From Candidatus Poribacteria bacterium (lineage in GTDB: Bacteria; Poribacteria; WGA-4E; WGA-3G): a stretch of DNA of 64,000 nucleotides. The stretch lies in contig JAJDTM010000005.1 of assembly GCA_022827185.1 (NCBI GenBank), forward strand, positions 248,001-312,000, in the 5' to 3' direction. The position numbers were made by a program, and so were the translations under genes. Below are positions 26,237 through 36,011 of this stretch, piece after piece. Position 1 is the first letter of the stretch. Each line of letters begins with the position of its first letter. Below the pieces are notes generated by a model that saw nothing but the letters and a program-made list of their open reading frames with translations, was not told where the DNA came from and ran no database searches.

Positions 26237-28894
26237 TTAACTTTCAAGTTGTTTTTTGACGATTTCACCCGCTGCATCAATTGCCGCGTCTACTTTGTTC
26301 GGATTTTTGCCGCCGCCTTGTGCGAGTTCAGGACGTCCGCCGCCGCGACCGTCTGCCAACTGTGCTAATTCAGAGATAATTTTGCCTGCCTGTAAACCGC
26401 GCTGCTTCACCAAGTCCGGGGTTACACCGACCACAAATGCCACCTCATTTCCAGCCACAGCAGCAAGTGCGACAACACCAGATTCTAAACGGTTTTTGAG
26501 TTCATCAACAAGCCGCCGCAATCCATCTCTATCCGTATCAGCAATACAGGAAGCGACCACTCGGACACCTTCTACAAGCGTCGCATCTTTGACTAAAGCG
26601 TCAACGTTGCCAAGGGCGTGTTGGCTCTTAAGTTGTTGGAGCTGCTGTTCCAACTCGCGTTGTTCTTGCAATAGCCGTTCAATACGCTCAAGCAAATCCG
26701 TTTTCGGGGCTTTTAAGAGACTCGCTGCATTGGAAAGGAGTGCGGTGTCTTCTTGAATAGTCGCGACCGCTGTGTTTCCCGTCAATGCCTCAACGCGTCG
26801 GACACCCGCAGCGATGCTGCTCTCACTCATGAGTTTCACGAAACCGAGTTCACCGGTCGCACCAACATGCGTGCCACCGCATAATTCGACGCTATAGTCT
26901 CCAGTTTGCACGACGCGGACGATGTCTCCATACTTGTCGCCAAAGAAGGCTAAGGCACCTTTCTCTTTTGCCGCATCCAGCGACATTTCACTGATAGACA
27001 GTGCGTCATTTCCACGGATTTTTTCGTTGACGTATTCTTCAATGTCCTGCAATTGCTCAGCGGAAACTGCTTCGTAGTGTGAGAAGTCAAACCGCAGCCT
27101 ACCCGCTTCAACGAGCGAACCGGCTTGTCCAACGTGTGTTCCAAGAACGTGCCGCAATCCACTGTGCAAGAGGTGTGTCGCTGTGTGGCTCACCGCGACG
27201 GCGTTTCGCTGATCGGTATCGATTTGTGCTTGTACAGCGGTATAAGGTGTGATTTCACCTGCAATCACCTTACACTTATGGGCGACCAGATCAGCAGACG
27301 GTTTGAGCGTGTCTTGTACAGCCAACTTCGCATCTTGGCTTTCAATCGTACCAACATCACCGACTTGTCCACCTGATTCGCCGTAGAAAGGCGTTCGGTT
27401 CAGCAGCACAAACACCTCGTCTCCTTGCTGTGCACTCCCTATTGACTCAGCATCGGCAATTAAGGCGACAATTTCGGCTTCGATGTTATTTTGTGTGTAA
27501 CCGACAAATTCCGTCTCCCCATGCTCTTTAAGGACTTCTGCATAGATAGAAATCTCTTCGTCTTTAGTGCCGCCTCTCGCCTCCCATACTGCCCGTCCCC
27601 GCGCGCGTTGCTCTTCCATGCTATCTGCAAAGCCTGCATCGTCTACAGTAAACCCGCGTTCACGGGCGAGCATCTGGGTCAAATCGAGCGGGAAACCGAA
27701 GGTATCGTGCAACTCAAAGGCACGCTTTCCATCAAGTTGGGTGTTGTTTTCCGTTGTGAGTGTATCAAACGATTGATCGAGGCGTTCTAAGCCGCGTTCA
27801 ATCGTTTGGTGAAAACGGTTTTCTTCACCCTGAATCGTTCGGGTAATAAATTCACGGCGCGGCAAAACATCAGGAAATACATCACCGAGCAATTCAATAA
27901 CGTTATCAACGAGTCGGTAGATAAAGGCTTCGTCCATCTCTAATTTTTTGCCGTAAAGCACAGCGCGCCGCAAAATTCGGCGGATGACATAACCGCGCCC
28001 TTCGTTAGACGGCATTACACCATCCCCGATTGCGAATGTCAAACACCGGATATGATCAGCGATAACCCGATGCGGTAACCCCCGTTCATCATCGAAATAG
28101 GCAGTGTCTGCCATATCAGCAATAGTTGACAAGAGCGGTGTAAAGAGGTCCGTCTTGTAGTTTGAATCGACACCTTGCAATATAGAGGTAATCCGCTCAA
28201 AGCCCATGCCTGTATCTACGTGTGTCGCAGGTAGCGGTTCAAGCGCACCGCTTTCGTTCCGATTGTATTGAATAAACACCAGATTCCAGATTTCTCGGAA
28301 CCGATCACTGATGTTCGGACCGGTGTTCGGGTCATTCGCGGTTTCAGGGTAGGCTTCAACACCCATATCAACAAAAAGTTCGCTACAGGGACCGCAGGGC
28401 CCCGTCTCTCCCATTTCCCAAAAATTGTCCTTATCGCAGCGACGGATACGCGAGCGCGGGATATCTGTCTCTTGGAGCCAAAATTCCTCTGCTTCGTCAT
28501 CTTCAAGATAGACTGTTGCCCAGAGAAGTTCCTTTGGAATCTGCCAGAGTTCAGTTACCAATTCCCATGCAAAGGCAATCGCTTCTTGTTTGTAATAGTC
28601 GCCAAATGACCAGTTGCCAAGCATCTCGAAGAAGGTATGATGGCTTGGCGAGTAACCGACCTCTTCAAGATCATTGTGTTTACCGCTGACTCGCAGACAT
28701 TTTTGCGTATCAACGGCGCGCGTATACTCCCGCTGCTCGATACCGAGAAACACATCCTTGAATTGGTTCATACCAGCGTTGGTAAACAATAGCGTCGGGT
28801 CATCAGCGGGTATCAAGGATGCACTCGGGACGATTGCGTGCCCGTGTTTGCGGAAGTATTCTAAGAAACTGGCTCTGATTTCATCTGATGTCAT
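26237..28894 (-). CDS. alaS: Alanine-tRNA ligase
   Basis: Class II synthetase charging tRNA(Ala). 885 residues, the normal length. The catalytic core (residues 1-250) includes FTNAGMNQFKDVFLG and HHTFFEMLGNWSFGDYYK; the editing domain has the zinc motif HTATHLLHSGL and the Cys-His pair CGGTHVGATGELG; the C-terminal domain ends with GGRPELAQGGGKNPNKVDA. recX lies upstream on the same strand, a frequent neighbour. No binding-site oddities. Confidence 0.97.
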   Translation of the reverse strand: MTSDEIRASFLEYFRKHGHAIVPSASLIPADDPTLLFTNAGMNQFKDVFLGIEQREYTRAVDTQKCLRVSGKHNDLEEVGYSPSHHTFFEMLGNWSFGDYYKQEAIAFAWELVTELWQIPKELLWATVYLEDDEAEEFWLQETDIPRSRIRRCDKDNFWEMGETGPCGPCSELFVDMGVEAYPETANDPNTGPNISDRFREIWNLVFIQYNRNESGALEPLPATHVDTGMGFERITSILQGVDSNYKTDLFTPLLSTIADMADTAYFDDERGLPHRVIADHIRCLTFAIGDGVMPSNEGRGYVIRRILRRAVLYGKKLEMDEAFIYRLVDNVIELLGDVFPDVLPRREFITRTIQGEENRFHQTIERGLERLDQSFDTLTTENNTQLDGKRAFELHDTFGFPLDLTQMLARERGFTVDDAGFADSMEEQRARGRAVWEARGGTKDEEISIYAEVLKEHGETEFVGYTQNNIEAEIVALIADAESIGSAQQGDEVFVLLNRTPFYGESGGQVGDVGTIESQDAKLAVQDTLKPSADLVAHKCKVIAGEITPYTAVQAQIDTDQRNAVAVSHTATHLLHSGLRHVLGTHVGQAGSLVEAGRLRFDFSHYEAVSAEQLQDIEEYVNEKIRGNDALSISEMSLDAAKEKGALAFFGDKYGDIVRVVQTGDYSVELCGGTHVGATGELGFVKLMSESSIAAGVRRVEALTGNTAVATIQEDTALLSNAASLLKAPKTDLLERIERLLQEQRELEQQLQQLKSQHALGNVDALVKDATLVEGVRVVASCIADTDRDGLRRLVDELKNRLESGVVALAAVAGNEVAFVVGVTPDLVKQRGLQAGKIISELAQLADGRGGGRPELAQGGGKNPNKVDAAIDAAGEIVKKQLES

Positions 28895-29011
28895 GTGTCG
28901 GATCTACTCCTATTATTCCTATTTCTATTATAGTTTTTTACCATAGAGAAGTCAAGACAAAAACGGATACAAAGATGCAATTGGATTGCCTGTATAGAAT
29001 GTCTCCACACG

Positions 29012-29692
29012 TTAAAAAATCTGCTCAAGTACCTGTCGAACAACGTCCGAACCGAACCCGCGCCGCGCTAAGAATCCGTGAAGTCGTCGTTTAGCAACGT
29101 GCGTCGGCAGCCGCTTATACTGCTTCACCCGTTTTTGTGCGATTTGCAGCGCGACTTCTGCCTCATCTTCCGTTTCTACTGTCGCGACGACCTGCTCTGC
29201 CGTTTCTCTGTCGATACCTTTGTCAACCAGTTCGTGCTTAAGTAGCGTTTTTCCTCTCGGGTTTGATTTTTGTCTACGGACTATCCAATTCTCCGCGTAC
29301 TTCCGGTCGCGAATATGCCCTGAACGAATCAATTCTTCAATAGATGTTTCAATCGCGTTTGCTGAAAAACTTTCCCGTTCAAGCCGCCGCTCTATTTCGC
29401 TTTTGGTATACGTTTTCGATTTTACTGTAGGGCGAGAATCTTCTGGTTCGTCTGTTATGGCGTTATCTTTTTCTTCGCGGAGTAGCCTGAGCGCGTGGTT
29501 TTTCGCACGCATCACTTCGTCCGCCGTAATTATCTTTTCAATGACTTCGGCTGCAATTTCCAGACCGATACGCAGCCCGAATTTTTCAATCAAGGACGCG
29601 TGGATGACAACAAAGGGAGCACCATTCAGAAAGAGTTGTCGGTGTGAAGTCAATTCAGATGCTACCTGAATATCGGTAATTTTCTGTTTCAT
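29012..29692 (-). CDS. recX: RecX family regulatory protein
   Basis: 226 residues. RecX binds RecA filaments and limits recombinase activity. The three-helix RecX repeats begin near residue 60 (ALRLLREEKDNAI) and include the family signature RHIRDRKYAENWIVRRQKSN-like segment and KRRLHGFLARRGFGSDVVRQV at the end. An N-terminal 55-residue extension (DIQVASELTSHRQLFLNG) resembles that of some longer RecX proteins. recA is not in the window. Confidence 0.85.
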   Translation of the reverse strand: MKQKITDIQVASELTSHRQLFLNGAPFVVIHASLIEKFGLRIGLEIAAEVIEKIITADEVMRAKNHALRLLREEKDNAITDEPEDSRPTVKSKTYTKSEIERRLERESFSANAIETSIEELIRSGHIRDRKYAENWIVRRQKSNPRGKTLLKHELVDKGIDRETAEQVVATVETEDEAEVALQIAQKRVKQYKRLPTHVAKRRLHGFLARRGFGSDVVRQVLEQIF

Positions 29693-29859
29693 AGCGGCTC
29701 TCGGAAACTTTCGGAACCATCAGCCATCAGCGGTCAGAGACCTGAATCAATGCCGAATGTATATATGGCGTTCAGTGGGTAGGGACTGTGGCGGTTACCA
29801 TTTCTGCAACTGCCACAGTTCCCCTCTTTACCGAAAACCGACTGCTGACGGCTATGCGT

Positions 29860-30492
29860 CTATTCTTCGCCGTTACTGCCTGCCCAAAGGGCACCACGCT
29901 GTAGGAGCGTCCCAAACATCTCATGTTGGCATGCCGAAGGATCATGACCGAGTGCGAGATAGAAAACCTTACCTTCGCCCCAGTTCTTTGTCCATGCTAC
30001 TGGTGCCGCGGCGCCTTTCCATAATGCGGATGCGAGTATATGGTTGCGTGGATCGTAATCGAGGATATACTGTTCATCCGTCACGACGAACTCGTCAAGC
30101 CCTTCGGTGATTTCGTGTTCGCTATCAACGATGCTAACTTGGTAGTCGCGGTAGCGTGGGTGTGTAACGAAATAACCGCCTACCATAGAGCGGTATTCTG
30201 GACATCCGCGGAACGAATCTGCCGCTGAATGGACACCGACATACCCCTTGCCCGAAGCGACGTGGTTAAGCAAACCGTTTTTCTGTGCGTCCGAAATCTC
30301 ACCGACTGTGTAATAGAAAACGATGAGATCGTATGGATCCAAATTCGGTGAAACGAGCGCGTCAAGGTCTTCCTCAACTCTCGTAATCTCAAATTCATCA
30401 CGTTGTGAAAGCACATTCACAATTGCGTCGCTACACCCTTTCCAATCGTGAATCGCGCCACCCGCAAAAACAAGTGTGTTAATCTTTGCCAT
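29860..30492 (-). CDS. ThuA-like (trehalose utilisation) domain protein
   Basis: 210 residues with a class I glutamine-amidotransferase-like fold lacking the usual nucleophile: GGAIHDWKGC near the start, DLIVFYYTVGEIS, GKGYVGVHSAADSFRGCPEYRSMVGG and HDPSACQHEMFGTLLQRG at the end are ThuA hallmarks. I chose the ATG at 30492 because AAGGAGG lies 10 bases upstream; the track start at 30543 lies in the promoter region. A role in sugar metabolism is inferred from the family. Confidence 0.88.
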   Translation of the reverse strand: MAKINTLVFAGGAIHDWKGCSDAIVNVLSQRDEFEITRVEEDLDALVSPNLDPYDLIVFYYTVGEISDAQKNGLLNHVASGKGYVGVHSAADSFRGCPEYRSMVGGYFVTHPRYRDYQVSIVDSEHEITEGLDEFVVTDEQYILDYDPRNHILASALWKGAAAPVAWTKNWGEGKVFYLALGHDPSACQHEMFGTLLQRGALWAGSNGEE

Positions 30493-30525
30493 TAGTTCGT
30501 TAGCCTCCTTGCTAAATGATATGCT

Positions 30526-30554
30526 ATTATAGCACACGTGCAAAATGCAGGCAA
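30526..30554 (-). promoter_or_regulatory. Sigma70-like promoter of the ThuA gene
   Basis: On the minus strand, TTGCCT (30549-30554) and TATAAT (30526-30531) are 17 bases apart. This supports the downstream start at 30492. Confidence 0.55.
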
Positions 30555-30741
30555 ATTTTTTTTCGGCCTTGATAATGCCGTTTAGTTCTTCTGTAGGAGC
30601 GACTTCTTAGTCGCGACTCTTACTGACCGCTGATTGCCGATTGCTTTTAGGGTTTGCCTCCCAAGGGTGCTTGTGGTAAAATAAAAGGAGCATCCGAAAA
30701 ATCCGCTACTCCAATATTTCTAATGCCAAAAGGAAATTGAA

Positions 30742-32706
30742 TTGCGTTCCAAAAAACTTTTACCTCTGTATGTGCTTAGTACGCTCCTGATCGCGGGTTT
30801 GATGGGTTTCTATATTTTTATGAAAATGGACCCATCAAATCAGAGATTTGCGGAACTACCAGAAAAACTCACGCCACTTGCCGAGTTTAACCACGAATCT
30901 CTGATTTACGATGTCGCATTTTCGCCTGTGGATGCTTCACTTGTCGCGGGTGCTGGCGGCGATAACACCATAAAATTGTGGAACCTAAGCAACATGACGG
31001 AACCAAAGGCAATTCTTAAGGGGCACACCGCCGCAGTTAAATCAATAGACTTCTCACCTACAGGCGAATTGCTCGCGAGTGCAGGTTTAGATAATCAAGT
31101 TATATTGTGGAACGCGCTCTCGGCAACGAAAGTTAATTCCTTTAAGGCTCCCGCTATAGCAGTGGCTATTTCGTCGGATGGGTACTATTTGGCGACCGCC
31201 GGTAGGCACTTGAAACTCTGGGACATTCGGAACTCAAAGGAGATAACTGAAGCTGAGACACTTCCGCATGATAAATCAGTGTTACTTTGGACAGTTGACT
31301 TTTCACCCGATGGAAAATGGATCGCCTGCGGAGATGCAAATGGCGAACTCAAAGTTTGGGATATTCAGCACCAGAAACTTGTTCAATCTCTAAAGGTAAA
31401 CTCTGATAGAATTTTTTCTGTCCAGTTTTCTGCTGATAGTCAATTCCTTGTAAGTATAGGGTCCCATAGACATACGCTCTTGCGCTCACCGGAGTGGCAA
31501 CTTCACGGCAAAATACTCGGTGAAACACTCGGTTTAGATACTGCTTTTTCCCCTAATAGCAAAATGTATGCAACCTCTGATCTCAGAGGGGTGACACTCC
31601 GCTCCACTACGAATGGTGCGCGAATTGTTTCGCTTAAAGGATCTGCTGCTGCAATCATATCTCTCGCTTTTTCACCCGATGGAAATACAATTGTTGGTGG
31701 TGGTAAAAATGGCATACTTAGTGTGTGGAATATTTCAGAGCAGCAATTAGCAAAAAGTGACATCACCCAACACGATAGTGTCCGACTCATCTACTTTCTT
31801 TCAAAGGAGCATCCACCACAGCACGGCATTTCTACCAAGTTTCATAGATTGGTAAAACAAGTCCAGCACTTTTATGCGTCTCAGATGAAAAACCACAAGT
31901 TCGGGAGAAAAACCTTTACCCTTGAGACAGATGACAGCGGTAGACCGAAGGTATATCTTTTTAAAGCACAGCATCCTGACGCTTATTATCGTGAAGATAC
32001 TACTGAGAAAATCAGGGCAGAGATAACCAAACATTTTGACCGTTCAAAAAACATTTTGCTTGTTGCTGTAGATATCAGGAGCGGCATATTTTATGATAAA
32101 GATAGTAAAACAGTTGGTGTAGGGGGTGTTACACCCTTTGTATATAACGATGAACTGGACAGAGCACTCCATGGCGGTAATGCTTTCGTCTCCGCTTCCG
32201 CTGACGATTTGGAGTGGGATACGATTGCACATGAACTCGGACACGCATTCGGTTTAAAACACGATTTTCGTGGACGTAATGCCAGAATTATGTCTTACAA
32301 AAGCGGAAGATATGTGCTGTCTAAATGTGCTGCTGAATGGCTCGATAAAAGCCGATTCTTTAACCCAAGCCAGCCCTTTTTTGACAAACGCGCGACAATT
32401 GAGATGCTCTCACTTCCCGATGTTTCTGATGCCACCACCCTCCAATTTGAGGTTACCGATGAAGATGGCATGCATCAAGTCCAACTGATTGTACCAACAA
32501 TCCGGCGCGACCCGGTCACGGAACAAGGTTTCAAGCTGCACAGTTGCCAATCGCTAAACGGGGCGGAAAAGGCTACTGTTGAATTTGAATTAGTAGGAAC
32601 TATTGTTAAGGAAATTAAACTCTGGATGATGGACCTGCACGGAAACATTGTATGGAGAGAATTTGACCTCGAAGAAGAATCCGAACAACCGTCCGAAAAC
32701 CCTTAA
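30742..32706 (+). CDS. WD40 propeller fused to a metzincin-type metalloprotease
   Basis: 654 residues. An N-terminal membrane segment (about 8-27) is followed by about seven WD40 blades (residues 40-335; for example NTIKLWNLS, ILKGHTAAVKSIDFSPTGE, LKLWDI, LKVWDI). A protease-like domain follows with the zinc motif HELGHAFGLKHD (near residue 496) and a Met-turn-like IMSY; a beta-sandwich-like domain ends the protein. TTG start behind AAAAGGA. The layout suggests a membrane-anchored periplasmic or surface protease whose propeller binds partners. The fusion is unusual. coaD follows after 21 bases. Confidence 0.85.
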   Translation: MRSKKLLPLYVLSTLLIAGLMGFYIFMKMDPSNQRFAELPEKLTPLAEFNHESLIYDVAFSPVDASLVAGAGGDNTIKLWNLSNMTEPKAILKGHTAAVKSIDFSPTGELLASAGLDNQVILWNALSATKVNSFKAPAIAVAISSDGYYLATAGRHLKLWDIRNSKEITEAETLPHDKSVLLWTVDFSPDGKWIACGDANGELKVWDIQHQKLVQSLKVNSDRIFSVQFSADSQFLVSIGSHRHTLLRSPEWQLHGKILGETLGLDTAFSPNSKMYATSDLRGVTLRSTTNGARIVSLKGSAAAIISLAFSPDGNTIVGGGKNGILSVWNISEQQLAKSDITQHDSVRLIYFLSKEHPPQHGISTKFHRLVKQVQHFYASQMKNHKFGRKTFTLETDDSGRPKVYLFKAQHPDAYYREDTTEKIRAEITKHFDRSKNILLVAVDIRSGIFYDKDSKTVGVGGVTPFVYNDELDRALHGGNAFVSASADDLEWDTIAHELGHAFGLKHDFRGRNARIMSYKSGRYVLSKCAAEWLDKSRFFNPSQPFFDKRATIEMLSLPDVSDATTLQFEVTDEDGMHQVQLIVPTIRRDPVTEQGFKLHSCQSLNGAEKATVEFELVGTIVKEIKLWMMDLHGNIVWREFDLEEESEQPSENP

Positions 32707-32727
32707 TTTCACGAAAAAGGAAACCAC

Positions 32728-33240
32728 ATGCCGAAAAAAATCGCTATCTTCCCCGCCAGTTTCGATCCTGTCACCAATGGACATGTTGACCTCATTGATC
32801 GTATTTGTAATCTCGGCATCTTTGACGAACTCGTTGTTACCATCGGTGTGAATCCGGCGAAACCCGCACGCTTTACGCTTGAGGAGCGCACTGAAATGCT
32901 TCAAACCGTTATTAAACCGTATCCGCAAGCCACGATTGATGGGTATACCGGATTGACGGTGGATTATGCCCAGACGCGCGGCGCGTGTGCGATCGTCCGT
33001 GGACTGCGCGAAGTTTCCGATTTTGAATGGGAATTCAAGATGGCACGTATGAATCAACAGATCGCGCCGGATATTGATACCCTCTTCATGATGGCAAATA
33101 CGCAGTACGCACATATCAGCTCAACGCTTGTGATGGAGGTCGTGCAGATGGCGCAACGGCAGGTGAGCGAGGAAAAGCTGCGGGAGATGGTGCCAGAAAT
33201 CGTGATTGAGTTTATAAAGAAAAAATATGATGTGTTGTAA
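32728..33240 (+). CDS. coaD: Pantetheine-phosphate adenylyltransferase
   Basis: Fourth step of coenzyme A synthesis: 4'-phosphopantetheine plus ATP to dephospho-CoA. 170 residues, slightly longer than the usual 160. Nucleotidyltransferase motif PASFDPVTNGHVDLIDR (with the TxGH form of HIGH), VRGLREVSDFEWEFKMARMN and the C-terminal HISSTLVMEVVQ are diagnostic. ATG behind AAAAGGAAA. Confidence 0.96.
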   Translation: MPKKIAIFPASFDPVTNGHVDLIDRICNLGIFDELVVTIGVNPAKPARFTLEERTEMLQTVIKPYPQATIDGYTGLTVDYAQTRGACAIVRGLREVSDFEWEFKMARMNQQIAPDIDTLFMMANTQYAHISSTLVMEVVQMAQRQVSEEKLREMVPEIVIEFIKKKYDVL

Positions 33241-33248
33241 ATGGCTAT

Positions 33249-33365
33249 CAGTCGTCAGAGTCATCAGTTATCAGTTCGGTTTTTCAGTTTCCAGTCACCA
33301 GTTACGAGTTTCCAGTTCCCTCTTAACTGGTTACTGGTTACAGGTAACTGGAAACTATTCCTCTG
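33249..33365. repeat. AGTTTCCAGTYACCAGTTAC-type inverted repeat between convergent genes
   Basis: Left arm AGTTTCCAGTCACCAGTTAC (33288 onward) pairs imperfectly with TAACTGGTTACTGGTTACAG and GTAACTGGAAACT on the right (to 33356). The ATCAGTTATCAGTTCGG prefix belongs to the repeat type seen at 42176, 47565 and 63206. Lying between coaD and the TonB-dependent receptor gene, the long hairpin could act as a two-way terminator, but no strong U tract follows. Confidence 0.55.
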
Positions 33366-33372
33366 ACAACTG

Positions 33373-35718
33373 TTAAAACCGATTGTCCAAACTCAGACTC
33401 ACATTGAAACCCGGTGAATTTACACCAGACCCGTGCTGACGATACCGCTTATTAAGCAGGTTCTCAACGGATAATGTCAAACGTGTGTAACTAAAGAGTT
33501 TGACACCACCGCGGATGTTGAGTGTAAACCATCCAGGCGTACCCGCATCTATAGCGGCACCATTGGCATCGAATTTAACTTCCGCAGGATCGCGTGTTGA
33601 TCCCTGAATTCGTGGGTCGCGAATGTCACTTCTGTTCAACCGTCTCTGTTCGGCTGCGCCGCGCACAAAGAACATTGCCCAATACTGCGTATTCAGCGGC
33701 TCCCACTGGATTCCGATGATGCCGTTCAACGGCGGTTCTCTTCGGGTGCGTGCTTCCCACGGCTTCTTCGGATCGGGGGCTTCACCACTAATCGTGAGCA
33801 CTTCTCCACGCAGCAACGCCACATTACCAAAAACAGACAACTCCGGAAGAATCGGAACGCGTCCAGCTGCTTCTACGCCCTGAAACTGTGCTTCATCAAT
33901 ATTATCAAACACGAGTACGTCAATACCTTCGTATTGTTTGATTAGGTCTTGGTGGAGTTGCGGTATCTCTTGACCTTCGTATGCCTCTTGAACAGGTTTG
34001 CGCCCAACTAAACCGCTAACCCGGCTGTAGAACAGCGTTAAGGTGCCACGGAAATAGGAATGTTGTGCCTTGAGTCCACCCTCGACTGTCCACGAAGTCT
34101 CCGGTCTCAGATCGGGACTCGGTGCTGTAACACCTTCATTGGTGACTTCCACCGCTGTTGTGTCATTGAGAGAGGGCGCACGGAAGGCGGTTCCAAAATT
34201 GCCGACAATGTTCAGGTAGTTTGTCAAACCGACCACTACTCCGGCACTTCCTGTCAAACTGTTGTCAAATACATTGAATTCATCAAAAGCCGGATCTCGA
34301 ACAGAGAGGTCTGCATTGGTTTGATAAAACGTCGCGCGACCACCGAGCGTGAATTCTACCCGCTCATGAACCCGAATCTCATCTTGAATATACAGACTCG
34401 CATCCCAGAACTGAGAACCGCTAATGAAGCGTCCCTTCTCTTCGTCAATATCCTCCTTACCGCCATCAGTTTTGACGGTACGGCTCTGTATCGTATCAAA
34501 ATAGAATTCAGCACCACCGACCAAACGTTGCCGAGGCAGGATCGAGCTGACCGCTTGTGCACTCAAGCCGATAGTGTTGACCGTATCATATCGATGCCGT
34601 CGTGCTGTTTCACCGCTTTTCACCTCGTTTCGCCCCTCTTTTTGGCGGTGATAAGAGGCTGTCGCTCGGAACGTGTCAATGTTCCATTCTGCCGGGTTAA
34701 CTATATAGTTGGCATAAACGAGATCACGATCTTGTGGTTCAAAAAAGAACTCGGTAAACTCTTGTGGTGCGATCTTATCATACCGCGGTGTTTGTGGTTG
34801 CCGCCACATCTGGTAAGCAACATTGATATTGCTGGTATCGCTAAGTTGATACCCAAATTTTGCGTCCGCATTAAAGGCTCTCCACCCTAAGGGACCTTCA
34901 GTGTCAATGAGCCATTTGTCAGGGATTTTATCCTTTGGTAGCGCGCTAATCTCATCGTAGTTATAGAGTTTCACGCCACTCGGCATATCGTCCACTATTT
35001 CATACTTCCGATTCTTGTAGTGGAGATCATATCCACTTCCGGGCGTTATATCACCGTAGTCTCGCACACCACCACCAACAATGAATCCAAATCGTCCTTG
35101 GTTCCCTGATACCTCTAACCGACCCAGTTTTTCCTGTGTAGCAGTCGAGTAGCGAGCAAGGAGTCGTGGGTGTATATCCCAAGTTTGCTGTGCTGGATTG
35201 ATCGGTACCGATTTCGTAAAGAAACTGACAACGCCACCCATTGCCCCGCTTCCGTATAGCATGGAACTTGAACCGAGTAACACCTCTCCGCGCTCTAACA
35301 TCTCTGGTGCGATTGTTGCCGTGTACTGATTTGGACCCGAACGAAATGTTGAGTTATTGAGGCGGACCCAATCAACTTGTACCAACGTCTGGTAACCGGT
35401 TAAACTTCGGAGCATCGGCGACCCTTGTCCGACCGTTGTCTCCTGAGCGATTACGCCAACGGAATCACGAAGTAGGTTGGATGCGTGTTCTACGTTGGTC
35501 CGTTCCAATTCTTTTAGGTTAAGCACGGTGATGGCGTTCGGGGTTCTGAACGGCTCTTTTTCAGCACGTGTAGCTGTCACCGTCACCTCCGGTACCTCCA
35601 CAACTTCTTCAGCATTATGCTTTTTTGGGGCATTATCCTTTTTCGCGAGTGTTTGTGGTGCCCAACTCACTGATAGACTTAGGGATACAATCAGGAAAAG
35701 ATAAAACGATTTTTGCAT
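33373..35718 (-). CDS. TonB-dependent outer-membrane receptor
   Basis: 781 residues. Signal peptide (residues 1-25, ending near WAPQTLA), a TonB-box-like segment VPEVTVTATR, plug domain with LLRDSVGVIAQETTVGQGSP and LLGSSSMLYGSGAMGGVVSF, then a 22-strand-type barrel with typical aromatic ends and a final SLSLDNRF. The plug pattern is closest to haem/siderophore or hemoglobin-type receptors, but no ligand can be assigned. TonB, ExbB and ExbD are not in the window. Confidence 0.93.
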   Translation of the reverse strand: MQKSFYLFLIVSLSLSVSWAPQTLAKKDNAPKKHNAEEVVEVPEVTVTATRAEKEPFRTPNAITVLNLKELERTNVEHASNLLRDSVGVIAQETTVGQGSPMLRSLTGYQTLVQVDWVRLNNSTFRSGPNQYTATIAPEMLERGEVLLGSSSMLYGSGAMGGVVSFFTKSVPINPAQQTWDIHPRLLARYSTATQEKLGRLEVSGNQGRFGFIVGGGVRDYGDITPGSGYDLHYKNRKYEIVDDMPSGVKLYNYDEISALPKDKIPDKWLIDTEGPLGWRAFNADAKFGYQLSDTSNINVAYQMWRQPQTPRYDKIAPQEFTEFFFEPQDRDLVYANYIVNPAEWNIDTFRATASYHRQKEGRNEVKSGETARRHRYDTVNTIGLSAQAVSSILPRQRLVGGAEFYFDTIQSRTVKTDGGKEDIDEEKGRFISGSQFWDASLYIQDEIRVHERVEFTLGGRATFYQTNADLSVRDPAFDEFNVFDNSLTGSAGVVVGLTNYLNIVGNFGTAFRAPSLNDTTAVEVTNEGVTAPSPDLRPETSWTVEGGLKAQHSYFRGTLTLFYSRVSGLVGRKPVQEAYEGQEIPQLHQDLIKQYEGIDVLVFDNIDEAQFQGVEAAGRVPILPELSVFGNVALLRGEVLTISGEAPDPKKPWEARTRREPPLNGIIGIQWEPLNTQYWAMFFVRGAAEQRRLNRSDIRDPRIQGSTRDPAEVKFDANGAAIDAGTPGWFTLNIRGGVKLFSYTRLTLSVENLLNKRYRQHGSGVNSPGFNVSLSLDNRF

Positions 35719-36011
35719 GGTGGCATTCTCCCATATATTTTACTGTGGTGTGTGGTATGGATATGGAACATCTTAACCTATATTCTACATATAAGCAAAT
35801 TGTATGCCATTCCCAATTCAATATGAATCGGTAGATTTCGACGCTTTTCCGCCATAATTTGTGCTATGGTGTTCATTTATTGAACAGTATTTGCAAGTGA
35901 TTCTATACAGTATATCCGGCCCTTGATTCAAAAATTAACGCTTGCATTTTGCTATAGGTTATGATAGGTTACATGACATAACTTCGTAGATCCAAAAGGA
36001 GCATTCAACAG
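35719..36011. other. Divergent promoter region, no gene seen
   Basis: The 293 bases between the divergent receptor and 36012 genes are AT-rich. A direct repeat ATAGGTTATG/ATAGGTTACA lies at 35954-35973, close to the 36012 gene and possibly an operator. I saw no clear Fur-like palindrome and no coding frame. Confidence 0.4.

Noticed and set aside
33249-33365. Possible CRISPR-like array of CAGTTATCAG / CCAGTTAC units
   Set aside because: Units are short, irregular and inverted, without constant spacers; no cas genes.
34060-34890. 276-aa plus-strand ORF inside the TonB-dependent receptor gene
   Set aside because: Fully antisense to a receptor with signal peptide, plug and barrel motifs; its own translation shows no domain and no binding site.
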